Positions 26,591 to 35,612 of a stretch of DNA of 64,000 bases are shown here, piece by piece. Location of the stretch: assembly GCF_017745095.1 (NCBI RefSeq), contig NZ_JAGHZZ010000019.1, positions 1 through 64,000 on the forward strand, written 5' to 3'. The position numbers were made by a program, and so were the translations under genes. The notes under the pieces were generated by a model. It was given only the letters and a program-made list of their open reading frames with translations, did not search any database and was not told the DNA's origin. Within the stretch, counting starts at the first letter, position 1. Each line of letters starts with the position of its first letter. This DNA is from Sporocytophaga sp. (GTDB lineage Bacteria > Bacteroidota > Bacteroidia > Cytophagales > Cytophagaceae).

Positions 26591-27197
26591 TGTAAAACCA
26601 CAACACATTTTTATTAGTGCTATGATAGTTGATATTGTCATTTATTTATTATGGCATACTATAAAAATTTTTGATCCGGAAGTAGCGGATTCCAATTATT
26701 TCGAAATAATACTGTCTATTATAGATCTTGCGGCCTATTCTTTTTCATTATATTTTCTTATTTGGATAGAAAGTAGAATAAATGAAAAAAAAATGCTCAG
26801 ATTCCCAGTTTATGGTTTAATATTATCACTGGTTATACAAAGGCTTGCTTATTTTTATCCCATTATCGCTCTTCCTGCTAACAGCATTTTGATTTATATA
26901 CCAGGTTTAATATTGATGGTTATTCTGATATCTTTTCTTATTAAGAAAAAAGGAGTTTATTCTTCGGAATTTAAATTTATCGGAATTACTTTTCTTGTTT
27001 CATTAGTTGTAATGCTCACTTATCCTGTGATGTTTGCTATGATTACAACTCAGTATCCAGAGCTTATTTCGTTTAATGTGATATCCGAAATTATTCAACT
27101 TATTATGATACTTCCCAAAATAGCAATTCTAATGCTGACGATTAAGTCTCTCAAAGAATTTAAGAAGGAAGAAACAGAGGTATTAGAAAATTATTAA
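26565..27197 (+). CDS. Multi-pass membrane protein of unknown function
   Basis: This 210-residue protein has about six hydrophobic helices and short polar loops, and ends in a lysine/glutamate-rich tail. There is no recognised catalytic or transport motif. The listed ATG overlaps the upstream lipoprotein gene; an internal ATG near 26622 is a weaker alternative that would remove a short cytoplasmic N-terminus. The pairing with the preceding lipoprotein suggests a joint envelope role, which is inference. Confidence 0.5.
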   Translation: MKEVLERNNVKPQHIFISAMIVDIVIYLLWHTIKIFDPEVADSNYFEIILSIIDLAAYSFSLYFLIWIESRINEKKMLRFPVYGLILSLVIQRLAYFYPIIALPANSILIYIPGLILMVILISFLIKKKGVYSSEFKFIGITFLVSLVVMLTYPVMFAMITTQYPELISFNVISEIIQLIMILPKIAILMLTIKSLKEFKKEETEVLENY

Positions 27198-27291
27198 ATT
27201 CAACTTTAAGGATTATATATTTAGAATTCAAATCAAGCAACTAAATTGCCTCTTAATCTTTTTCTCTGAAGGCAATAGTGGGGAGTTATCA

Positions 27292-27325
27292 ACTTTCTAC
27301 TTTAAGCTTTCAGCTTTTAACTTTA
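27292..27325. repeat. Short AGCTTAAAG-type intergenic repeat (copy 1)
   Basis: The stretch contains CTTTAAGCTTTC (27300-27311) followed by AGCTTTTAACTTT. The same words recur in the intergenic region at 41179-41273. This type of AT-rich, AGCTTT-based element lies between convergent genes here and may serve as a weak bidirectional terminator or be a dispersed repeat. Confidence 0.35.
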
Positions 27326-27816
27326 CTATACCTATATTCATCACATATAACATCATTCTTAATGGCAGATTTTTCGAATATACATTCAAATTTGAATCCT
27401 GCTTTTTCAAGTACTTTTTGAGAAGCTTTATTAAAATCAAATATACCACTATATATACGAATCAGGTTTAATTGATTAAATCCATAATCTGTAATGAGAT
27501 GTACAGCTTCCGTTGCAATGCCTTTTCCCCAATATGGTTCACCTATCCAATAACCAAGTTCAGCTGATATCCTGTGAACATCATCCTGTGGGACTAATCC
27601 TATGCATCCGGCTAATTCTCCTCTATACTCTATTGCAAATGTAAGATAGGGTTTCTGAGATATACAGAAATTAATGAACTCCATTGCGTTTTGTACAGTA
27701 TATGGATAAGGAAAATAATCCCGGACATTGTCCCATATATTTTTATTGTTGGCTAGCTCTGATAATCTGTCTCTATCTGAAATCTGAAATTTCCTCAATA
27801 AAATATTATTACTCAT
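27310..27816 (-). CDS. GNAT-family N-acetyltransferase (RimJ/RimL-like)
   Basis: This 168-residue acetyltransferase belongs to the Acetyltransf_3 group. An N-terminal LRKFQISDRDRLSELA is followed by beta-strand 4 ELGYWIGEPYWGKGIATEAV, which holds the acetyl-CoA pyrophosphate-binding loop (about residues 85-104). The late segment NKASQKVLEKAGFKFE is typical of the RimJ/RimL branch. It probably acetylates an amino group on a protein N-terminus, amino acid or small molecule, with substrate unknown. It stands alone, converging on the membrane-protein gene. Confidence 0.82.
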   Translation of the reverse strand: MSNNILLRKFQISDRDRLSELANNKNIWDNVRDYFPYPYTVQNAMEFINFCISQKPYLTFAIEYRGELAGCIGLVPQDDVHRISAELGYWIGEPYWGKGIATEAVHLITDYGFNQLNLIRIYSGIFDFNKASQKVLEKAGFKFECIFEKSAIKNDVICDEYRYSKVKS

Positions 27817-27960
27817 ATTTGGTTATGGGTATTGATAATCAATAAGGTATGTGGTAAAATTTTATTTTCGGTAATTTAGGTATATCATATTGGAAAAAAA
27901 ATAATTTTTCAGAGGTGACCTTTTATCCGATCTTCCATTAATAGTAAAAAAACAATAATC

Positions 27961-28515
27961 ATGAGTGACGAGCTTATTATTGAGTTGATTAAAACTAACA
28001 AAGAGGATAAAGCTTTTCGAGCCTTATATAAGTATTTTCCAATGATCAGGAAAATGATCATTTCTAAAGGTGGCAAATTGGAAGATGCAGAGGATGTCTT
28101 CCAGGAGGCTCTTATCATTTTATATAAAAAAGTAAGATACACTGAATTCAGGCTTACTGCTAAGCTAAGTACCTATTTATACAGTGTTTGTCGGTTTCTA
28201 TGGAAGGACGCTTTGATAAAAAATGGAAGGCAGGATTTCTCTGATATGATTGATGCAAATGAAGATAATGAAGAAAGTATGTGGGCAGAAATGAAAGAAC
28301 AGGAGAGTGATCTTAGTACTTCAGAGAAAATTATAAATGATCTGGGGGGGCGCTGTAAAGAATTATTAATGCTTTTCTATATGGAAGCAATGAAACTAAA
28401 GGATATTGCATCCAAGATGGGCTACAGTTCCGAAAATACAGCTAAAAATCAGAAATACAAATGTCTGGAAGCTGCAAAGAAGAGGCTAAAAGAACTAAAG
28501 AAGGTAGGTATATAA
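27961..28515 (+). CDS. ECF-type RNA polymerase sigma factor
   Basis: This is a sigma-70 family protein of 184 residues with two domains. Region 2 has the core-binding helix AEDVFQEALIILYKKV (about residues 41-56) followed by the -10 recognition part. Region 4 near the C-terminus carries an HTH (MKLKDIASKMGYSSENTAKNQKYK). The gene immediately downstream encodes a membrane protein with an anti-sigma-like N-terminus, the usual pairing. It probably answers an envelope signal. No candidate target promoter could be picked out by eye. Confidence 0.85.
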   Translation: MSDELIIELIKTNKEDKAFRALYKYFPMIRKMIISKGGKLEDAEDVFQEALIILYKKVRYTEFRLTAKLSTYLYSVCRFLWKDALIKNGRQDFSDMIDANEDNEESMWAEMKEQESDLSTSEKIINDLGGRCKELLMLFYMEAMKLKDIASKMGYSSENTAKNQKYKCLEAAKKRLKELKKVGI

Positions 28516-28539
28516 TTTAAGCTTGAAAATATAAATCTG

Positions 28540-30744
28540 ATGAGCAAGATATATGAAATAACAGAGAAGATAGATCGATATCTGTCGGACAAGCTTAGTG
28601 AAACTGAGAAATTACAGTTTGAAAAGATGATATCAGAAGATCCTGGCCTTCAAGAAAGCGTGGAACTTCAAAGGGAAGTAATGAATGGCGTTGAAGGTCT
28701 TGTATTAAAGCAGAAAGTTTCAAAAGCATACCATCGTTTTAAACTGACAAAAGTACTGATTAAAGCAGGGCTGATTAGTCTTGGAATAATAGCAGTTGTC
28801 CTGGCCGTGGCTATTTTTAGGTCAAGTAAACATCATACTCATTCATCCCATCCGCATAAAGAGAAGGTGTTTGATTCTAAAGATATAAAGACTGAAGAAA
28901 ATCATTCTCTGCCAATAATAGAACTATCACCACAAGAAGTTGAAAAGGTTGATGAGAATATTAAAAAGGATTTATCTGAAGCAGGTCAATCTCTTCAATT
29001 ACAATTATTCACATTAAATTCTGAAAAGGATACTGTAATACAGACAAACGCAGGTACAGTACTTTCAATTCCCGCATCATGCTTTATTAATGAGAATGGC
29101 AAGCCAATAAAAGGTGAAATTCAATTGACGTTTAAAGAAGCTATGGATGCAGCGTCTATCATGAAAAGCGGACTGACAAGTACGACGGATGGTGCTTTAC
29201 TGGAAAGTGCAGGTATGTTTTTTATCAGCGCCAGGCATAATGGCCAAGAATTAAAAATTGATTCGTTAAAGAATATTTATGCGGAAGTACCTACAAATAA
29301 CAAAAGGGGTGATATGCAATTGTTCGATGGAGTACATACGAATGATGGTAAAATTAATTGGGTTAAGCCCAAGCCTTTGAGTAATTATTTAACTCCAGTT
29401 GATATTCATTCTCTCAATTTCTATCCTCCAGCATACCTTGATTCTCTTGCAAAGTGGGGATATAATGTTAGGGATAAGAAATTTACAGACAGTCTTTATT
29501 ATTCTTTTGCAGGTTTGTTTGTAAAGGTAAATAATTTGGAACCCAAGGAGGAGTACGTTCCCGAGGACACTTCAGTTGCCAGAGACAATCAAGAAACTCC
29601 GGTTTATAAGAACAATCAGCAAAGGAGCAAGCTTGGGTTTGTAACTAATGACGTTCAAGCTATAAACCCAGGCAAGATTAAGGCCATTTGGAATGATCGT
29701 TTTCAGAAGACTTTAATTGCTACACGTGAGTTTCAAGAGCGAATACCTTTCATTCATAAAACATGCGATAGTAAAATTTTAGACTTGTATGTAAAGAATC
29801 TGAATAAGCCAATTTCAGCAATTGACCTAATGGCGGCTCAGCAGCTAAACGGAGAGTTGAAAAAAGTTTTTCTTGATTTTGCTTCCAGAAAAGAAGGAAA
29901 GGTAAATGTACGCAACAGTCAGATGGAGAAGCTTCGTGAGTTTTATTCAATTCAAGCTAAAGCAGTCTCGGAAGCTGCATTTAAAACTGAAGAGGCAATC
30001 AGACAAGAACAGAATAGACTTGAACGAATTGCTCAAAAGAAAAAAGCCACTCATGTGAGTGAAGATAAGGTAAGAGAAATTATGAATCTTCAAGAGGAAT
30101 ATGATCTTAATCTTACTGAGGCCTGCAGGCAATTAGGAATTATCAAACCAGTTTTTGCCTCTACACAGGTTTATGGTTTTTCAATACGATCTAATGGTTG
30201 GAAAAATATAGATAGATTGGTCTGGGAGGCCGCTGTGAATAGGACTACATTCAAATACTCTGCAGGTGGAAAGAAAGCAGAAATTAAATATCTTCCATTT
30301 TCGGTTAAGTTAAATGAGTATAAGCAGTATGATAGGATCTATGTCTACCTGCTGGCAGATAAGCTTAATAGCTTTATGCGACTGCAACAGGACAATGACC
30401 TCTTTAAAGAGCAGCTTAATGAGCTAATGAAATACAAAATGGTTTGCCTGGGTTTTAAAGGTGATAAGCTTTATTTCTCTGAAGTTGAAAATGTAGAATC
30501 AAAAGTATATGAGGATATCATTTTAAAGGAGATAGATGAAAAGATTTTAAATCAAAAGCTTAATTCATTAAAGAATTTAAATCAACTGGAAGGTATTGTG
30601 AAAGAAGTGGATTATTGGAAAAGTGAACTTCAGGAGGAGAAAAGAAGGAAGAAAGAAAGAGATAGAAGGAATTTCAGAGTGAAAGTTATGCGGGTGATAT
30701 TTCCTTGTGCGTTGATCCCTTCAGATGAGGAGGTGTACGACTAG
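28540..30744 (+). CDS. Large single-pass membrane protein, probable anti-sigma partner with extracytoplasmic domain
   Basis: The protein has 734 residues. The first 60 resemble an anti-sigma N-terminus of the Bacteroidota type (IDRYLSDKLSETEKLQFEKM). One transmembrane helix (about 75-94) follows, then a His-rich linker (HHTHSSHPHK). The extracytoplasmic region has a beta-sandwich-like domain (about 165-260; NAGTVLSIPASCF resembles ZU5-type strands) and a charged coiled-coil stretch (about 470-525). It lies 24 nt after the sigma gene. The size is unusual: most anti-sigmas are 200-350 residues. The sensing role is inferred, with no zinc-binding anti-sigma motif seen. Confidence 0.6.
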   Translation: MSKIYEITEKIDRYLSDKLSETEKLQFEKMISEDPGLQESVELQREVMNGVEGLVLKQKVSKAYHRFKLTKVLIKAGLISLGIIAVVLAVAIFRSSKHHTHSSHPHKEKVFDSKDIKTEENHSLPIIELSPQEVEKVDENIKKDLSEAGQSLQLQLFTLNSEKDTVIQTNAGTVLSIPASCFINENGKPIKGEIQLTFKEAMDAASIMKSGLTSTTDGALLESAGMFFISARHNGQELKIDSLKNIYAEVPTNNKRGDMQLFDGVHTNDGKINWVKPKPLSNYLTPVDIHSLNFYPPAYLDSLAKWGYNVRDKKFTDSLYYSFAGLFVKVNNLEPKEEYVPEDTSVARDNQETPVYKNNQQRSKLGFVTNDVQAINPGKIKAIWNDRFQKTLIATREFQERIPFIHKTCDSKILDLYVKNLNKPISAIDLMAAQQLNGELKKVFLDFASRKEGKVNVRNSQMEKLREFYSIQAKAVSEAAFKTEEAIRQEQNRLERIAQKKKATHVSEDKVREIMNLQEEYDLNLTEACRQLGIIKPVFASTQVYGFSIRSNGWKNIDRLVWEAAVNRTTFKYSAGGKKAEIKYLPFSVKLNEYKQYDRIYVYLLADKLNSFMRLQQDNDLFKEQLNELMKYKMVCLGFKGDKLYFSEVENVESKVYEDIILKEIDEKILNQKLNSLKNLNQLEGIVKEVDYWKSELQEEKRRKKERDRRNFRVKVMRVIFPCALIPSDEEVYD

Positions 30745-30764
30745 CACATTTGAAGGATGAGAAA

Positions 30765-30797
30765 CAGGGCACTTCCATCGGGAGTGCCCTGCTTTTT
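30765..30797 (+). terminator. Rho-independent terminator after the sigma/anti-sigma pair
   Basis: CAGGGCACT (30765-30773) pairs with AGTGCCCTG (30783-30791) around a 9-nt loop and is followed by CTTTTT. It begins 20 nt after the stop of the 734-residue protein gene and closes that transcription unit. Confidence 0.85.
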
Positions 30798-30975
30798 ATG
30801 ACATTTTCCATTAATTATTGATAATTTTTTAATCCTTAATTTAAGTTTTAAACCAGTTATGACATGCTAGTACATTACGGAATCAAGGGGGATGGGAAGA
30901 AAATATTCTTTTTAATTTAGTTTGTGTGTAAATATTTTTTTATTTCCTTCGCTATGTTTTTAAATAAATAGCGAT

Positions 30976-33525
30976 ATGAAATATTTTATTTTAGGAATTT
31001 TTTTATTCGTCGTTGCAGACGCATTAGGTCAAAGCGATTCCCTTTCTTCTTCTGATACCATAAGACATCAGAAGTTACAGGAGATAATAGTGACGGCATC
31101 TAAGACAGAAGAGAAGCTATTGCAAGCTCCAGTTAGCATTGAAAAACTAAATTTAATGGAAATAAGAAATTCCGGACAGCCTACCTTTTTTGAAGCCATT
31201 GGAAATTTAAAAGGTATACAAATGATTACACCCAGTCTGGGATTTAAAGTGATCAATGCAAGAGGGTTTACGAATACAACAAATGTCAGATTCGTGCAGA
31301 TGGTCGATGGTGTGGATAATCAGGCGCCACACATTGGCGCTCCGATTGCCAATTCCCTTGGTCCAAACGAGCTGGATATATACAGGGTAGAAATTGTGCC
31401 TGGGTCCGCATCTGCTGTATATGGAATGAACGCAATTAACGGAGCCGCAAATTTTATAACTAAAGATCCATTTAATTTTCAGGGATTCAGCTTTCAGCAA
31501 AGGTCAGGAGTTAATCATATAGGAGATAAGGAAACTGATCTAAAATATTTCAACGAATCAAGTTTCAGATGGGCTAAGAAGCTGAACAATCAGTTCGCTG
31601 TTAAATTTAATGGATCTTTTATGAAAGGAACGGACTGGTATGCAACCACCATGACCGACCTAAATCCCAAAGCCAATACCTCAACGGGGCTTCTGGGTGC
31701 AGAGAACGTTGGTAAGGATCTAGTTAATAATTATGGTGATGAGTCTTCTAATCGAAGAACCATTAGTTTGGGAGGCAAGCAATATGTAGTAAGCAGAACA
31801 GGGTATTCAGAACAAGACGTTACCAGTTATAATCTTCAGAACATAAAAGGCGATGCAAGCTTTTATTACAGACCTAATGAGAAAATCGAAGTATCTTATC
31901 TATATCGATTTGCATATATGAACAATGTTTATCAAAGGACAAACAGATTCAGATTTGACGATTATCTGACTCAACAACATGTGCTGACTGCAGGGACAAA
32001 GAGTATAAGATTTAAAACATACCTTACAACTGAAAATACAGGGGAATCATATAACATAAGATCAATGGCAGAAAATGTAGAGAGAAGTTTTAAAAGTGAT
32101 GATGCCTGGTATAAAGATTTTACTACTCAATACAATAATAGCGTCACAGCTGGAAAGACAGTACAGGAGGCCATGGGTGATGCAAGGAATTTTGCAGATA
32201 AAGGCAGACCTGAACCAGGGTCTAAAGAAATGAAAGACCAGATAGCAAAGCTAAGAGATATCAATAATTGGGATTATGGAGCGGCTTTAAAAGTAAAGGC
32301 ATACCTGGCGCATACAGAAATTCAACATAATCTTACAGACGAATTATGGTCTTCCTTGAGAAGAAAGCATAAAATAAACATCAACTATGGCCTGGACTTC
32401 AGGGAATATATCATTGTTCCTGACGGAAACTATTTTATTAATCCTGTTGAAAACGGACAGAACCTGACTTATTGGAAAACAGGTGGATTTGTTCAGGCAA
32501 CCAAATTACTATTTAATGAAAAAGTAAAGATTAACGCAGTATTAAGAGTTGATAAGAACCAGTACTATAAAGCAAAGTTTAATCCGAGACTTGCAGTTGT
32601 ATATACGCCTGTTCAAAATCATAACTTCAGGGTTTCTTATCAAAATGGATACAGGTTTCCAAGTATTTTTGAAGCATTTTCAAATATCAATAGTGGTGGC
32701 GTAAAAAGGGTAGGCGGATTGCCAGTGATGTCTAATGGGATTTTTGAAAATAGTTACCTGAGAAGTTCTATCGATGCTTTTCAAGCCGCTGTTACCAATG
32801 ATGTGAATAAAAATGGTTTGACTCAGGCGGCAGCTATTGAAAAGAATAAAGGCCTGTTAAAAAAGAATACTTACACTTATTTACAACCAGAACAAGTCTC
32901 TAGTATCGAAGCTGGTTACAGAACATGCGTGTTAAACAAAACTCTGACGTTTGATGTGGATTTTTATTACAATATATATAACAACCTCATGGCTCAGGTG
33001 GAAGCCAATATGCCTAAGACAAGCAATGCTGACAGTGTTGCCTATTATCTCAATGATAAAAAGAAGCAAGACAAATACAGGCTTTGGACCAATTCTAAAA
33101 CAGTAAGTTACAATTATGGTGGAACAGCCGGAGTTTCTTATTTACTTCCACAAAATTTTGTGATAGGAGGAAATGTGACTTTTGCAAAACTATACAGAAG
33201 AGATCAGCAAGACGGGCTGGAAGATGGATTTAATACCCCAAAATGGATGTATAACATTTCTTTAGGTAATCCTAGAATGTACAAATCTTTAGGATTTAAT
33301 ATTAACTACAGAAACCAAAGTGGTTTTTTATGGCAGTCAGCTCTTGCTACTGGAACTGTACCGAGTTATTCAACAGTGGATGCTCAGGCTCAATATAACC
33401 TTATGAGGGAATGTTTAAATATCAAATTAGGAGGAACTAATATATTTAATAAATACTATTATACTTTTCTCGGTGGACCGTCTGTTGGAGCTTTTTATTA
33501 CATAGCTGCTACCATCAATCTATAG
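30976..33525 (+). CDS. TonB-dependent outer-membrane receptor
   Basis: This is an 849-residue receptor with a signal peptide (about residues 1-18) and a TonB-box-like start (QEIIVTASKTEEK). A plug domain (about 40-165) contains GFTNTTNVRF, VQMVDGVDNQAP and VEIVPGSASAVYGMNAINGAAN. A 22-strand barrel ending in an aromatic terminal strand (FYYIAATINL) follows. It has no carboxypeptidase-like N-terminal extension and no SusD partner, so it is not a SusC-type glycan importer. Substrate is unknown; siderophore, metal or vitamin are all possible. It is monocistronic, with terminator hairpins on both sides. Confidence 0.88.
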   Translation: MKYFILGIFLFVVADALGQSDSLSSSDTIRHQKLQEIIVTASKTEEKLLQAPVSIEKLNLMEIRNSGQPTFFEAIGNLKGIQMITPSLGFKVINARGFTNTTNVRFVQMVDGVDNQAPHIGAPIANSLGPNELDIYRVEIVPGSASAVYGMNAINGAANFITKDPFNFQGFSFQQRSGVNHIGDKETDLKYFNESSFRWAKKLNNQFAVKFNGSFMKGTDWYATTMTDLNPKANTSTGLLGAENVGKDLVNNYGDESSNRRTISLGGKQYVVSRTGYSEQDVTSYNLQNIKGDASFYYRPNEKIEVSYLYRFAYMNNVYQRTNRFRFDDYLTQQHVLTAGTKSIRFKTYLTTENTGESYNIRSMAENVERSFKSDDAWYKDFTTQYNNSVTAGKTVQEAMGDARNFADKGRPEPGSKEMKDQIAKLRDINNWDYGAALKVKAYLAHTEIQHNLTDELWSSLRRKHKININYGLDFREYIIVPDGNYFINPVENGQNLTYWKTGGFVQATKLLFNEKVKINAVLRVDKNQYYKAKFNPRLAVVYTPVQNHNFRVSYQNGYRFPSIFEAFSNINSGGVKRVGGLPVMSNGIFENSYLRSSIDAFQAAVTNDVNKNGLTQAAAIEKNKGLLKKNTYTYLQPEQVSSIEAGYRTCVLNKTLTFDVDFYYNIYNNLMAQVEANMPKTSNADSVAYYLNDKKKQDKYRLWTNSKTVSYNYGGTAGVSYLLPQNFVIGGNVTFAKLYRRDQQDGLEDGFNTPKWMYNISLGNPRMYKSLGFNINYRNQSGFLWQSALATGTVPSYSTVDAQAQYNLMRECLNIKLGGTNIFNKYYYTFLGGPSVGAFYYIAATINL

Positions 33526-33551
33526 GGTTTTTAGACGAAGATTTGATTAAG

Positions 33552-33586
33552 TTATCTTTCCAAGATGCATAATCTTGGAAAGATAA
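33552..33586. terminator. Bidirectional terminator between receptor and ModE-like gene
   Basis: A 15-bp perfect inverted repeat, TTATCTTTCCAAGAT (33552-33566) and ATCTTGGAAAGATAA (33572-33586), has a 5-nt loop. It lies between the two convergent genes, 26 nt after the receptor stop and 6 nt before the ModE-like stop. The T-rich flank (ATTTT) supports termination in the + direction. Confidence 0.7.
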
Positions 33587-33592
33587 TTTTAC

Positions 33593-33967
33593 TCAGATTT
33601 TTAATTTTGCAGATTTTTTGTCAAGAAACTCTTGAATATCACTTTCAAGGTCTTCAAATAACTTTATCATCTTTTCACCTTCTTTGGTGAGTATTGCACC
33701 TCCGCCGCCTTTTCCACCAATAACCTTTTCTACAAGTGGAGAAGATGCCTTCTCATTCATTGACTGGATCAGATGCCAGGCTTGTTTATAGGCCATTTCC
33801 ATGGATGCGGCGGCTTTTGAGATGGAACCATGTTCTTTTACCTTTTTAAGGAGTTCTACACGTCCCCGGCCTAAAAACGGGCCTTTTTCAGAGTTTATCC
33901 AAAATCTGCCATCTATGCTATATTCAGAATTAGAAGCCTTGCTCATTTTTTTTATTTTTACCTCCAT
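33593..33967 (-). CDS. ModE-type winged-helix DNA-binding protein (no molbindin domain)
   Basis: The 124-residue protein matches the N-terminal DNA-binding domain of ModE (COG2005). A winged HTH contains GRGRVELLKKVKEHGSIS and KAAASMEMAYKQAWHLIQ. The wing segment GGKGGGGAILTKEGEKMI is highly typical. The C-terminal molybdate-binding domains of full-length ModE are absent, so the ligand is not defined. Short forms regulate molybdenum uptake or cofactor genes in other bacteria. The convergent TonB receptor is the only substantial neighbour. It may autoregulate through the 204-nt region upstream. Confidence 0.85.
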   Translation of the reverse strand: MEVKIKKMSKASNSEYSIDGRFWINSEKGPFLGRGRVELLKKVKEHGSISKAAASMEMAYKQAWHLIQSMNEKASSPLVEKVIGGKGGGGAILTKEGEKMIKLFEDLESDIQEFLDKKSAKLKI

Positions 33968-34171
33968 AAAGATATATAAATGATTTAATTAATGAATTAG
34001 CATTTTTCAGGCACCAATGTAAGGGAAATTTTTAATTAGTTGGGTTAAGTATTTGATTTATAGTATGTCATTTTGTTCGATAATCTGCATAAAATATTTT
34101 TAAAATAAGCTGTAACTTTTGAGTTGAGTCGGTTGTCTTATGACTGATTTATCTGATACGTGAGAATTTAA

Positions 34172-34672
34172 ATGATTAGCACTAGGGAATATAATACTGC
34201 TGTAAAGGAGTATTCCAGAAATATTTTCAGGTATGTATTCAAATGCATAAAGGACGAAGACGAAGCTAAGGATATCGTCCAGGAATGTTATTTGAAGCTG
34301 TGGACGTGGAGAACTAACGTCAATCCTGACAAGATAAAGTATTGGCTGTTCACCACTGCGCATAATACTATGCTCAACCATTTAAAAAAATCATCAAAGG
34401 TTGTCCCTATGGAAGGGTTGTCAAATATAGATCCTTTCGTAGTTCCCAATGACGGATTTGATTTAAAAGGCCTCATAGATAAATCACTGGATTTGCTTCC
34501 TCAGATGCAAAAGACAATTATAATTTTACGAGATCTTGAGGGGTATAATTACAATGAAATAGGGGAGATGCTTGAGCTGTCAGAGTCTCAGGTAAAGGTA
34601 TATTTATTCAGAGCGAGGCAGAAGATGAAGGAGTCGTTAAAAGATTTAAATAAGTATTATGAGAACAATTGA
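34172..34672 (+). CDS. ECF-type RNA polymerase sigma factor
   Basis: This 166-residue sigma factor has region 2 with DEAKDIVQECYLKLWTWR (about residues 28-45) and region 4 with an HTH in LEGYNYNEIGEMLELSES (about 125-142). The C-terminus overlaps the next gene by 14 nt, and that gene encodes a probable anti-sigma. It precedes two PorP/SprF genes. In Porphyromonas gingivalis an ECF sigma factor (SigP) controls T9SS genes, so a similar control is plausible here, but that is inference from position. Confidence 0.87.
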   Translation: MISTREYNTAVKEYSRNIFRYVFKCIKDEDEAKDIVQECYLKLWTWRTNVNPDKIKYWLFTTAHNTMLNHLKKSSKVVPMEGLSNIDPFVVPNDGFDLKGLIDKSLDLLPQMQKTIIILRDLEGYNYNEIGEMLELSESQVKVYLFRARQKMKESLKDLNKYYENN

Positions 34673-35429
34673 CCAAAGTAATTATGAAGAATGGATCTTC
34701 GAATATTACGAAGGTACATTGAATGCTGAAGAAAAAGCCCAGGTGTTAGACTTTGTGCAGATGGATTCTTCATATATGGAGGAATTTGAAGCTTTTGCAA
34801 AAACTTATTTAAGAGAGCCTCTTCCCGATAAATTGCCTATTGAAAGTTCTTTATTAAGAAGAGAAAATTATTTCAGTATCAATTATGTAATAGCTTCAAC
34901 TCTTGTAATAATTGTCTCCGGATTATTACTTGTTAAAAAGTCCGAAGTGAAATCTGAACAGGTCAATATTACAAAGCATTCAGTGATTAATGAATTACAT
35001 CAACAGGGGGAATTATCTAAAGAAAAAAGACTTCCTGTTCAGAGGCTGAATTACAGTAATCCTACAGTGAAAAGGGTTGAACCTTTTGTGCAATTTGGTA
35101 TTAACAATGAACATATAATAATTTCAGATACCAACCATACTTCTTTACCCAATGTTGTTAGGGACCTTAAAGAAGTTCAGGAAGTGCCTAAAGTAAATGC
35201 CTATGACAGTCTTTCTGGGGAAAAAGCTACAACTACTATCGCACCAGAGAAGATAACCGACAAAGATGCAATAACAGCTCCAAAATCAAGGTTGGAGAGG
35301 AAAGCTGAAAAGAGAAAGTTGAAGCAAATTGCGAAAGCTAAAGAAAAACAAAGAAGAGAAAGGGAAGCTCAAAAGCTTATGAAAGGGAATATGCCTTATG
35401 TAGTGCCACTAGATCCTAATACTTTTTAA
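34659..35429 (+). CDS. Probable membrane anti-sigma factor
   Basis: The 256-residue protein opens with EEWIFEYYEGTLNAEEKAQVLDFV, the pattern of Bacteroidota anti-sigma N-termini that bind a partner sigma factor. A single transmembrane helix (about residues 74-91) is followed by a periplasmic part of about 160 residues ending in a strongly basic, helical Lys/Arg/Glu-rich stretch. It overlaps the sigma gene by 14 nt, indicating coupled expression. The signal sensed is unknown. Unlike FecR it has no visible FecR/DUF4974 domain. Confidence 0.65.
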   Translation: MRTIDQSNYEEWIFEYYEGTLNAEEKAQVLDFVQMDSSYMEEFEAFAKTYLREPLPDKLPIESSLLRRENYFSINYVIASTLVIIVSGLLLVKKSEVKSEQVNITKHSVINELHQQGELSKEKRLPVQRLNYSNPTVKRVEPFVQFGINNEHIIISDTNHTSLPNVVRDLKEVQEVPKVNAYDSLSGEKATTTIAPEKITDKDAITAPKSRLERKAEKRKLKQIAKAKEKQRREREAQKLMKGNMPYVVPLDPNTF

Positions 35430-35575
35430 AAAAATCAATAAATATCATAGTTAATATTAAACTCTCCTGAAATAATGGAATGCAGATATTCTTTGCCTAA
35501 TGAAAGTGATAAAGTTGAAATCTTGAAATTAAAACAATCATAAAACAAAATTTAAAATCATTAATCTATTTGGAA

Positions 35576-35590
35576 TTGAGCAAAGTCTTT
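35576..35590 (+). promoter_or_regulatory. Shared upstream element of the PorP/SprF genes (copy 1)
   Basis: TTGAGCAAAGTCTTT lies 22 nt before the ATG at 35613. It matches the element at 36692-36706 in 14 of 15 bases, in the same position relative to a paralogous gene. It may be a promoter or operator for the neighbouring ECF sigma, or simply a remnant of gene duplication. Confidence 0.35.
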
Positions 35591-35612
35591 TACAAAAATT
35601 TTTAAACACAAT

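Noticed and set aside
27245-27276. Terminator made of ATTGCCT and AGGCAAT
   Set aside because: The loop is 18 nt and no T-tract follows on either strand.
30901-30960. Promoter for the TonB receptor (TTTG and TATGTTTT)
   Set aside because: The spacing is about 28 nt, too long for the Bacteroidota consensus, and the last G of the -7 box is missing.
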